Origin: CAYQOX01 sp964419335
Lineage (GTDB): Bacteria; Hinthialibacterota; Hinthialibacteria; Hinthialibacterales; Hinthialibacteraceae
Length of the DNA: 39,171 nt
Reading direction: 5' to 3'
NCBI GenBank assembly: GCA_964419335.1
Contig: CAYQOX010000042.1
Span: 1-39,171, forward strand
The notes under the pieces are model-generated. The model made no database searches and had not been told where the DNA came from. It saw only the letters and a list, made by a program, of their open reading frames with translations. This document shows, piece by piece, positions 9,621-16,695 of this stretch; within the stretch, counting starts at the first letter, position 1, and every line of letters starts with the position of its first letter. Made by a program: the position numbers and the translations under genes.

Positions 9621-9649
9621 AATAAAAAAGCCAATCTTTTCCTTGACAA
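9621..9649 (-). promoter_or_regulatory. possible promoter for pseudopilin-GH92
   Basis: On the minus strand TTGTCA (9644-9649), 17 bases and TTTATT (9621-9626) give a weak sigma70-like match. Its -35 box lies on top of the -35 box of the divergent GntR promoter. The TTTATT box is poor, so this is tentative. Confidence 0.35.
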
Positions 9650-9671
9650 TTAGAACACTTTCTCCTATTTA
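9643..9671 (+). promoter_or_regulatory. promoter of the gntR-ROK-manA-symporter operon
   Basis: Perfect -35 TTGACA (9643-9648), a 17-base spacer and -10 TATTTA (9666-9671). The predicted start near 9678 falls inside the palindrome at 9670-9691. The leader to the gntR start codon is about 165 bases. Confidence 0.7.
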
Positions 9672-9691
9672 TGTCCATATGTATGAACATA
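9670..9691. promoter_or_regulatory. candidate GntR operator, site 2 (autoregulation)
   Basis: A 22-bp palindrome, TATGTCCATA then TG then TATGAACATA, with 18 of 22 positions symmetric. It begins at the last two bases of the -10 box and covers the start site of the gntR operon, the same geometry as site 1 at 6481-6502. HutC-type GntR regulators commonly repress their own operon through such sites; the pairing here is inferred. Confidence 0.7.
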
Positions 9692-9767
9692 AAATTTGAT
9701 TTTTTTTATTTGACCACTTTAAATTGAATTTAGAGCAAATATCGAACATAATAAAAGGAGATGATCT

Positions 9768-9809
9768 TTGACTCGAAGCCGAGATAAAATGTTAAAAATA
9801 AAAGCCTGA
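9768..9809 (+). CDS. possible 13-codon leader peptide upstream of gntR
   Basis: AGGAG (9756-9760) is followed after seven bases by TTG and a 13-codon frame, MTRSRDKMLKIKA, ending in TGA. This is a better ribosome binding context than that of gntR itself, whose start at 9843 follows only a run of A and G. It may be a translated leader or chance. Confidence 0.25.
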   Translation: MTRSRDKMLKIKA

Positions 9810-9842
9810 ATTGTTTTGAGTTAGAATAAAGAAAAAAAAGCG

Positions 9843-10601
9843 ATGGCGCTACAAAATCAACAAACACGTTTCAAAATCGACCATGACTCGCCTATCCCTC
9901 TGCATGTGCAGGTGGAAAATCTTTTTCGTAAATTGGCGAATAAAAAAGAATATCAAAACGGGAAGCTTTTGCCGAAAGAGCAAGAATTGGCAAAGCAGCT
10001 TGGCATTAGCCGCAATACAGTGCGGCAAGCGATTCAACGTTTAGTGCATGAAGGGATTTTGATTCGCAAAAAAGGAGTGGGGACTAAAGTTGCGGGAGAT
10101 CGATTAACGACGAATTTATCCGCATGGGGGAGTTTCACCCATGAGATGGAGCGAAAAGGGACTCAGTTTAGCACCCTGGAACGATACGTAGAATGGACCA
10201 AGGCGGATCAGGATATTGCCCAACGTTTTCGTATCTCCAAGGGGACAAAGGTATTAAAGTTGGAACGACTGCGGGGCATGGATGATGATCCTGTGGTTTT
10301 ATTTATTTCATATTTTCATCCCCGAACCGGTTTGAGTAAGGAACATGATTTCAGGAAACCGCTCTATGAATTATTAGAAAAAGAATGTTCCACCGTGGCG
10401 GTTTATTCAAACGAAGAAATAAGTGCGATACCAGCACCGGCGGATATTGCCAAACGGTTAAAAGTGGATACCGAATCCCCCATTTTGGTGCGCAAGCGCC
10501 TCGTCTCGGATCCCGGCCGTCGACCGATCGAATATAACTTATGCTTTTACCGTGCCGATCGTTTTGTCTATACCATTGAAATCCAGCGTGAGTCATACTG
10601 A
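9843..10601 (+). CDS. GntR-family regulator, HutC/UTRA subfamily
   Basis: Residues ~18-85 form a winged helix (IPLHVQVENLFRKL, then ELAKQLGISRNTVRQAIQRL and a wing with GILIRKKGVGTKV). Residues ~95-250 match the UTRA ligand-binding domain that senses sugars or sugar phosphates. Length (252 aa) is typical. It is the first gene of an operon: its TGA shares one base with the ATG of the ROK kinase gene (TGATG). The likely effector is mannose, mannose-6-phosphate or a manno-oligosaccharide, inferred from its neighbours. Candidate operators lie at 9670-9691 (its own promoter) and 6481-6502. The ATG at 9843 has only a weak purine-rich stretch upstream. Confidence 0.88.
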   Translation: MALQNQQTRFKIDHDSPIPLHVQVENLFRKLANKKEYQNGKLLPKEQELAKQLGISRNTVRQAIQRLVHEGILIRKKGVGTKVAGDRLTTNLSAWGSFTHEMERKGTQFSTLERYVEWTKADQDIAQRFRISKGTKVLKLERLRGMDDDPVVLFISYFHPRTGLSKEHDFRKPLYELLEKECSTVAVYSNEEISAIPAPADIAKRLKVDTESPILVRKRLVSDPGRRPIEYNLCFYRADRFVYTIEIQRESY

Positions 10602-11548
10602 TGAATGTACTAGCCATAGATTTGGGAGGAACCAACCTTAAGTTGGGCATTGTTCGACAGGGTGAATTGCTGGAACAATGCACCCTGGAAGCGCATTCGG
10701 AAGGAAATCTCGCGGATCAGCTTCCCCATATTGAAAACGCATTTCATGCCATATTAGAAAAGCACAATCTCTCGTTGGGTGAGTGCGTGGGGATGGGAGT
10801 TTCAAGCACGGGACTGGTTGATTGCAAACAAAATCGCATTCTTTCCACCAACAAAAAATTTCAAGATTCAACTCAATTAAACTTAGTGCAATGGGCAAAA
10901 GAAACTTTTGGTCTCCCGCTTCGGGTGGAGAACGATGCCCATGCAGCTTTACTGGGTGAATGGTTTTATGGAGTAGGAAAAGGCTGCCAAGACTTGGTCA
11001 TGATTGTACTGGGCACAGGGGTGGGAACTTCGGTAATCATTCGTGAGAAACCTTTACGCGGGCGCTGGGGACAGGCGGGTTTGTTAGGCGGCCATATTCG
11101 AATCAATATCAAAGGTCATCCTTGTACCTGTCCTTCCTTCGGTTGTGCGGAGGCTGAATCCTCCACCTGGGCTTTATCTCAAATTATTCATGAAAATCCA
11201 CGATGGCGCGTTAGTAACTGGCCAGACTGGAATGTCCCTAATTTTAAGGATTTGTTCACCCTCGATCACCAAGGGCATCAATCTGCGAAAGAAATCGTTG
11301 AGCACTGCGTTCAACATTGGACAGCGGTTGTGATATCGATGATCCATCTTTTCGCGCCCGAGAAAGTGATCCTAGGCGGTGGAGTGATGAAAAGTGCAGA
11401 GCATATCATTCCTCCAATTCAACATCAGGTCAATCATCATGCTTGGATTAGCTGGGATCATATAGAAATCGTTTCAGCCATGCACTTGGATACGGCATCT
11501 CTTCTTGGTGTATCCGCGATTTTTGAAAGAGACATTGACTATCTATGA
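10601..11548 (+). CDS. ROK-family sugar kinase (probable manno/glucokinase)
   Basis: ROK kinases phosphorylate hexoses with ATP in the cytoplasm. Visible motifs are the phosphate-binding DLGGTNLKLG (7-16), the catalytic Asp in ENDAHAALLGE (D112), GTGVGTS (138-144), GGH (163-165) and a zinc loop HPCTCPSFGC (173-182). That loop keeps the Cys pattern but has Pro in place of the usual Gly after the second Cys. Length 315 aa is normal. The gene overlaps gntR by one base and the isomerase gene by four (ATGA), so the three are translationally coupled. A phosphomannose isomerase as the next gene makes mannose the best substrate guess; glucose or fructose cannot be excluded from sequence. Confidence 0.87.
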   Translation: MNVLAIDLGGTNLKLGIVRQGELLEQCTLEAHSEGNLADQLPHIENAFHAILEKHNLSLGECVGMGVSSTGLVDCKQNRILSTNKKFQDSTQLNLVQWAKETFGLPLRVENDAHAALLGEWFYGVGKGCQDLVMIVLGTGVGTSVIIREKPLRGRWGQAGLLGGHIRINIKGHPCTCPSFGCAEAESSTWALSQIIHENPRWRVSNWPDWNVPNFKDLFTLDHQGHQSAKEIVEHCVQHWTAVVISMIHLFAPEKVILGGGVMKSAEHIIPPIQHQVNHHAWISWDHIEIVSAMHLDTASLLGVSAIFERDIDYL

Positions 11549-13293
11549 AAACCATTGCTTTTAACCGAACCCCTTGTGTCACCGTGAAAGGATATGATCA
11601 CCATTGCTGGGTTGATTGGGATTCAATCGGAAAGCAATTGTCCCATGATAAAAAACGTTTTTCTGATCAAACGATCATTTCGGTAGAAATCTATCCCGGT
11701 GCGGATGAAGTCGATATTACGCAAAACTTGAAACATCAGTTAAACCCGGGGCATATCATACGCACAGGGGAGAGCATGAAAGAGGCCGGTGCCATCCGGA
11801 AGATGATTCAAGATGATCTAACAGAGGATCCTGTATTTGGGCGTCTTACTCAGCGCGAACTCATTGATTTCTTTGATCCAGAACGATTGCAGGAAGCAAA
11901 GCGTACGCTTCAAGAATCTAGTGATGAGTTGATCCTTATTCTTGGAACCGGCGCCCAGTTTATTCATCCAGGGGATATCCTGCTGTATGCTGATATGTCG
12001 CGCTGGGAAATCCAAATGCGTTTTCGCCAAAATCAGGCAGCAAATTTAGGGGATACGAATTATGAAGAATCTCCTTCTCAGCAATACAAGCGCGCGTTTT
12101 TTGTGGACTGGCGGGTGACAGACAAGCATAAAATTGCGTTGATGGATCGCATTGATTATGTTCTGGATACTCATAAAAAAGACGAGCCAAAGATGATCAG
12201 CGGCGAGGCTTTTCGAGAAGGGCTGCGCCAAACTTCCCAACAGCCTTTTTGTGTCGCCCCTTATTTCGATCCCGCTCCGTGGGGTGGAAATTGGATGAAA
12301 GAACGTTTCGATCTCCCCCCCAATGGTTCGAATTATGGGTGGGCGTTCAATTGCGTGCCGGAAGAGAATAGTTTATTTCTATGTTATGGGAATGTCTATT
12401 TTGAAATCCCGTCGATTGACTTGGTCTATGATCAAGCCCTTGCGTTACTGGGGCCAAAAGTGTTCCAACGTTTTGGTGCGGAATTTCCCATTCGTTTTGA
12501 TTACCTTGACACTATGGGCGGAGGAAATTTGAGTTTTCAAGTGCATCCTACGACTCACTACATTCGCGAGAACTTTGGAGTGCAATATACTCAAGATGAA
12601 AGCTATTACATCATGGATGCCAAGGAAGATGGCACTGTCTACCTGGGTCTAAAGGAAGGGGTTCGCCCGGAGAAGATGTTGCAGGAATTAATCCAGGCCC
12701 AGGAAGGGGATTGTTCTTTTGACGCAGAAAAATATGTTAATAAATGGCCAGCGCAAAAGCACGATCATTTTCTCATTCCCGCGGGCACGCCCCACTGTTC
12801 CGGGAAGAACACGATGGTATTGGAAATCAGTGCAACGCCGTATATTTTTACTTTTAAGTTGTGGGATTGGGGACGCGTTGGATTGGATGGAAAGCCACGC
12901 CCGATTCATATTCATCATGGGAAGCATGTTATTCAATGGAATCGCACGAGCGCATGGGTTCGTGATAACTTAATCAATCGTAGAGAGAAAATCTCCCAGG
13001 GAGAGGGATGGTATGAAGAACGCACTGGCTTGCACGAATTAGAATTTATAGAAACCCGCCGTCATTGGTTTACAGAAATCGTACCTCATAACACGAAGAA
13101 TACGGTAAATGTGCTATGCTTAGTGGAAGGCAACCAGATTGTGGTGGAAAGCCCCAGCCAAGCCTTCGATCCCTTTTATGTAAATTATGGGGAAGTGTTT
13201 ATTGTGCCTGCCGCGGTGGGTGAATATACCATTCGCCCTGCAGAATCCAATCCCTTTGATGAATATGCCACAATCAAAGCCTATGTACGTTAA
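11545..13293 (+). CDS. manA: class I mannose-6-phosphate isomerase with extra N-terminal domain
   Basis: The C-terminal part (about 230-582) is a cupin-type phosphomannose isomerase interconverting mannose-6-phosphate and fructose-6-phosphate. It has the zinc-site pattern FQVHP (Q332, H334), QDESYY (E352) and IPAGTPHCSG (H417), plus the family opening APYFDPAPWGGNWM. At 582 aa it is far longer than the usual 310-420. Residues ~25-215 form an added domain with LILILGTGAQFIHPGDILLY followed by ADMSRWEIQMRFR, which resembles the second half of a uridine-kinase-like P-loop fold. No Walker A (GxxxxGKS/T) is present, so ATP-dependent activity is unlikely. The ATGA overlap with the kinase gene ties it to mannose use. 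Isomerase assignment is strong; the role of the N-terminal domain is unknown. Confidence 0.85.
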   Translation: MKTIAFNRTPCVTVKGYDHHCWVDWDSIGKQLSHDKKRFSDQTIISVEIYPGADEVDITQNLKHQLNPGHIIRTGESMKEAGAIRKMIQDDLTEDPVFGRLTQRELIDFFDPERLQEAKRTLQESSDELILILGTGAQFIHPGDILLYADMSRWEIQMRFRQNQAANLGDTNYEESPSQQYKRAFFVDWRVTDKHKIALMDRIDYVLDTHKKDEPKMISGEAFREGLRQTSQQPFCVAPYFDPAPWGGNWMKERFDLPPNGSNYGWAFNCVPEENSLFLCYGNVYFEIPSIDLVYDQALALLGPKVFQRFGAEFPIRFDYLDTMGGGNLSFQVHPTTHYIRENFGVQYTQDESYYIMDAKEDGTVYLGLKEGVRPEKMLQELIQAQEGDCSFDAEKYVNKWPAQKHDHFLIPAGTPHCSGKNTMVLEISATPYIFTFKLWDWGRVGLDGKPRPIHIHHGKHVIQWNRTSAWVRDNLINRREKISQGEGWYEERTGLHELEFIETRRHWFTEIVPHNTKNTVNVLCLVEGNQIVVESPSQAFDPFYVNYGEVFIVPAAVGEYTIRPAESNPFDEYATIKAYVR

Positions 13294-13329
13294 AGAGAAA
13301 GTCATTCCAAATGGGGGGAAAGTATCCAT

Positions 13330-15063
13330 ATGCAATATATTGATTTCATCATCGTCGCTTTCTATCTTTTACTCGTTATTGGACTAGGTTTTTGGTATAG
13401 AAAAATCGCTTCCAAGGATCTTCGTGCTTATTTTTTGGGTGGGAATAAAATTCATTGGCTAGCACTAGCCATGTCAGGATCGGTATCGACTTTCGATATC
13501 ACCGGTACCATGTGGATTGTTTCTTTGCTGTTCATTATGGGGATAAAATCCATGTGGGTGCATTGGATGTGGGGCTTCATGATTGGGGCATTTTGTTTTG
13601 CTTTTATGGGAAAATGGGTACGCCGCTCGAATGTCATGACCGGGGCGGAATGGATGGTAACCCGTTTTGGCGATCAACTTGACGGTAAAATCGCCCGGAC
13701 GGCCTACGCGCTAATGGCGGTGATTACTCAATCGGTTTTCATCGGCTATGCGTTTCAGGGGATTGGCAAATTCGGGAATGTCTATCTTGATCTTTCGCCG
13801 ACGATTTGTGCGGTACTCATTATCAGTGTGACGACGCTCTATGTTTTGCTGGGTGGTCTCTTTAGCGTGGTGATTACCGACGTTATTCAGACCCTCATTT
13901 TGAGTATTTCAGGAATCGTAATCGCGATCATCGCATATACTCAAGTAACTCCAGAAATGATGAATACTTTGTTGCCCAGCGGGTGGGAATCGATCAAACC
14001 CGTATGGCATATCCAGGAATTCGCGGGGACAGAAAATGCCCAATATGAGTGGTTTGGGTTATTGGTGATAGCCTGGGTGATGAAGGGGTTCTTGCTCAAC
14101 GCTGGAGGCCCTGCGCAGATGTATGATTTCCAGCGTTTTCTTTCTGCACGAACGGAGCGGCAGGCAGCCATGATTGGTGCTTCTTGGAGTTTCTTTCTCA
14201 TCATTCGTTGGGCGATGGCTATGGGAATCGTCATGCTGGCCTTGCATGGATTGAGTGATTCCAGCGATCCTGAAAAAGTGATGCCCATGGTCTTGTATGA
14301 ATATCTTCCGGTTGGTTTTCGAGGTTTGGTGATTGCGGGATTGCTAGCGGCATTTATGTCTACGTTTAGTTCAACGGTGAATAGTGCCGCCTCGTATGTG
14401 GTGCGGGATTTTTGGCAAACCTACGCGTTTCCGAATGCGGGACAAAGGCATCTCATCCGGGCGAGTTATGCTTCCACCCTGGCGATCGTGATTCTGGGGA
14501 TTCTTATAGGGAGACAAGCCCAATCGATCGCTCAAATCTTCAACTGGTTAATGATGGCGTTGGGAGCTTCGGTGGTAATGCCCAATGTGCTGCGTTGGTA
14601 TTGGTGGCGTTTGAATGGTTGGGGGTATGCCATGGGGACCTTCTTCGGGATTATTCTCTCTACTCTTCCCCTGTTTCAGCCGGATATGCCAATGTATAAA
14701 TCTTTCCCCATCATAGCAGGTGGAACCTTCATCGCGTGTGTCGTGGCTTCGTATTTAACGCGTCCCGTCAATCAAGACCTCCTCATTCGATTTTATGAAA
14801 TCGTGAAACCGTTTGGTTTGTGGAAACCGATCGCCCAGCAATGTTCCCCCCAAGTCTTGGAAGAAATGAAAAGGCCATATGAGAATAAATGGTATTCCAT
14901 CTTTAACACCTGCGTGGGGATGGTCGCCATCGGCTCACTGTATCTTTTTCCGATGTACCTGGTTGGGCATTGGCATGGGCATGCGCTGCTGTACATCACC
15001 CTGGCACTGCTCTCAATGACAATCCTGTATTTCACCTGGTATCGTTATTTACCCGAGGATTAG
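13330..15063 (+). CDS. sodium:solute symporter (SSS family), probable mannose transporter
   Basis: A 577-residue inner-membrane protein with about 13-14 hydrophobic segments. SSS-family features include the first helix IIVAFYLLLVIGLGFWYRK, then YFLGGNKIHWLALAMSGSVS, and STFSSTVNSAASYVVRDFW in the middle. It is the last gene of the gntR operon, 36 bases after the isomerase, with GGGGGGAAAG about ten bases before the ATG. SSS proteins move sugars, amino acids or vitamins with sodium; mannose or a short mannoside is inferred purely from the operon. The last ~90 residues hold further membrane segments and end in a short charged tail. Confidence 0.88.
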   Translation: MQYIDFIIVAFYLLLVIGLGFWYRKIASKDLRAYFLGGNKIHWLALAMSGSVSTFDITGTMWIVSLLFIMGIKSMWVHWMWGFMIGAFCFAFMGKWVRRSNVMTGAEWMVTRFGDQLDGKIARTAYALMAVITQSVFIGYAFQGIGKFGNVYLDLSPTICAVLIISVTTLYVLLGGLFSVVITDVIQTLILSISGIVIAIIAYTQVTPEMMNTLLPSGWESIKPVWHIQEFAGTENAQYEWFGLLVIAWVMKGFLLNAGGPAQMYDFQRFLSARTERQAAMIGASWSFFLIIRWAMAMGIVMLALHGLSDSSDPEKVMPMVLYEYLPVGFRGLVIAGLLAAFMSTFSSTVNSAASYVVRDFWQTYAFPNAGQRHLIRASYASTLAIVILGILIGRQAQSIAQIFNWLMMALGASVVMPNVLRWYWWRLNGWGYAMGTFFGIILSTLPLFQPDMPMYKSFPIIAGGTFIACVVASYLTRPVNQDLLIRFYEIVKPFGLWKPIAQQCSPQVLEEMKRPYENKWYSIFNTCVGMVAIGSLYLFPMYLVGHWHGHALLYITLALLSMTILYFTWYRYLPED

Positions 15064-15105
15064 TCTTGAAGTCCGTTTTCTCTATTCCTTGTATTGCTTC
15101 AAGAC
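15063..15105. repeat. 9-bp perfect inverted repeat at convergent gene ends
   Basis: GTCTTGAAG (15063-15071) and CTTCAAGAC (15097-15105) are separated by 25 bases. They span the 18-base gap between the convergent symporter and NtrC-type genes and the last codons of the latter. There is no strong T-run, so it is only a possible bidirectional terminator or transcript-end stabiliser. Confidence 0.4.
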
Positions 15106-16488
15106 AATGTCATAATCCCGTACCTTACGGTACAGGGTGGCCTGGCTGACGTGCAAGCCCGCAGCCGCTTTAGCCACATTGCCCTTGGTCACCTGCAAAG
15201 CCTGTTCGATGGCATACTTTTCATAGTGCTCAATGGGGACGATTCCATTTTCAGAGGCTGTATCTTCTAAAATTTCGTGCGTTTTTTCGGGAGTCATGAC
15301 ATGGGTTTCGAGTTTGGCTGCTTCTTTTTGAATTGATTGGGGAAGCATCTCAACTTTGAGTTCCTCCCCATCATGAAGCACGACCGCCTGTTGAATGCAA
15401 TTCACCAATTCCCGAATATTCCCAGGCCAGGAATAGCTACAAAGGGCATCGATAGCGCTTGTGCTTAAGGAGTTAAAAAATTTGTTATTGGCTTTTGTAA
15501 ACCGTTGGAGGAAATGATCTGCCAATTCGGGGATATCATCGGGACGCTCCCGTAAGGGAGGAAGATGAATATTTACTACGTTCAAGCGGTAATACAAATC
15601 TTCACGGAAACGGTTGTCTTTGATGGCTTCAAGGGGATTTTGATTGGTGGCCGAGACTATACGAACATCGACGTTCATTTTTTCTTTTCCCCCAACCCGG
15701 TAGAAGGTATAGTCTTCGAGAAAGCGTAGGATCTTGGGTTGGAGGGAGATATCCATTTCAGCGACTTCATCCAAAAACAACGTGGATTTGTGCGCCCGTT
15801 CACAGCGGCCAATATAACGTTCATGGGCGCCGGTGAAAGCATTGCGTTCATGGCCAAAGAGTTCGCTTTCCAACAAGGGTTGGGGAATGGCGGCGCAGTT
15901 GACATCGACAAGTTCTTTTCGATAGCGGGAAGAGAGTTTGTGTACCGCTTGAGCGACCAATTCCTTGCCGGTGCCGCTCTCGCCGGTGATAAACACCGGC
16001 GCGTTGGTAGGGGCGACGTTCTCGATGATGCGGTAGACAATTTGCATATCGGAACTACCGCCGATCATCCCATGAAATTGGAAGCGTTTGGTTTGTTCCA
16101 AGCGGCGGACTTTTTGTTTTAGGGAATAATATTCCAGAGCATTTCTCATGGATACGGTAAGCCGATTAAGATCAATCGGCTTTGGTGAAAAGTCATAGGC
16201 GCCTTGGCGCATGGCTTCTACGGCCATTTCGATGCTGCTGTGGGCAGTAATGATAATTACGGGAATTTCGGGATCGATTTCGTGGATTTCTTTCATTAAG
16301 GAAATCCCATCCCCATCCGGGAGGCTATAATCCATCAGCAAACTATCAAATTCTTGGGATTGGATGGCTTGGCGAAACTGCTGCCCATTCGTCACACCAT
16401 GAGTTTCATATCCTAAACTTTCCAGGTGAGTTTCTAATAAATAGAGGATGGATTCATCGTCATCCACTACCAATATTCTCGCTGTCAT
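15082..16488 (-). CDS. NtrC-type sigma54-dependent response regulator
   Basis: This regulator has three domains in order. The receiver (about 3-120) has acidic residues DDD at 9-11, phospho-acceptor D53 and K103. The AAA+ sigma54-activation domain (~140-370) has Walker A GESGTGKE at 169-176 and Walker B FLDE at 238-241. The C-terminal Fis-type helix-turn-helix is at ~440-465 (NVAKAAAGLHVSQATLYRK). The sigma54-contact loop reads NAFTGA instead of GAFTGA (216-221). The ATG at 16488 is preferred: GGAG lies upstream, and the protein then begins directly with the receiver (MTARILVVDDDES). A GTG at 16557 would add 23 unrelated residues. No partner histidine kinase and no clear sigma54 promoter are visible in the window, so the target is unknown. 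Confidence 0.92.
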   Translation of the reverse strand: MTARILVVDDDESILYLLETHLESLGYETHGVTNGQQFRQAIQSQEFDSLLMDYSLPDGDGISLMKEIHEIDPEIPVIIITAHSSIEMAVEAMRQGAYDFSPKPIDLNRLTVSMRNALEYYSLKQKVRRLEQTKRFQFHGMIGGSSDMQIVYRIIENVAPTNAPVFITGESGTGKELVAQAVHKLSSRYRKELVDVNCAAIPQPLLESELFGHERNAFTGAHERYIGRCERAHKSTLFLDEVAEMDISLQPKILRFLEDYTFYRVGGKEKMNVDVRIVSATNQNPLEAIKDNRFREDLYYRLNVVNIHLPPLRERPDDIPELADHFLQRFTKANNKFFNSLSTSAIDALCSYSWPGNIRELVNCIQQAVVLHDGEELKVEMLPQSIQKEAAKLETHVMTPEKTHEILEDTASENGIVPIEHYEKYAIEQALQVTKGNVAKAAAGLHVSQATLYRKVRDYDIVLKQYKE

Positions 16489-16586
16489 TAGTGCTCCATC
16501 TTCAACGAAATTTGTATTCCTACCGAGTATCCTTCTTTCTCGTGAGTCGAGATACACTCAATTTCATCCGTTTTATATTAAAGATA

Positions 16587-16615
16587 TTGTACAAAAAAAA
16601 AGGCTTTAGTATAGT
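16587..16615 (+). promoter_or_regulatory. sigma70-type promoter of araB
   Basis: TTGTAC (16587-16592), a 17-base spacer and TATAGT (16610-16615) give a start near 16622, about 75 bases before the preferred araB start codon. No palindromic operator is obvious. Confidence 0.55.
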
Positions 16616-16695
16616 AAGAAGTGTGTGCTAATTATTGTCCCTATAGAAGATAAGCCTGAAAAGGGAATAGGGAAACCCGAATGGGAGAAGAGCAA

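Noticed and set aside
9743..9750. Second GAACATA half-site in the gntR leader
   Set aside because: No TATGT partner lies at the required distance, so it is probably chance in AT-rich DNA.
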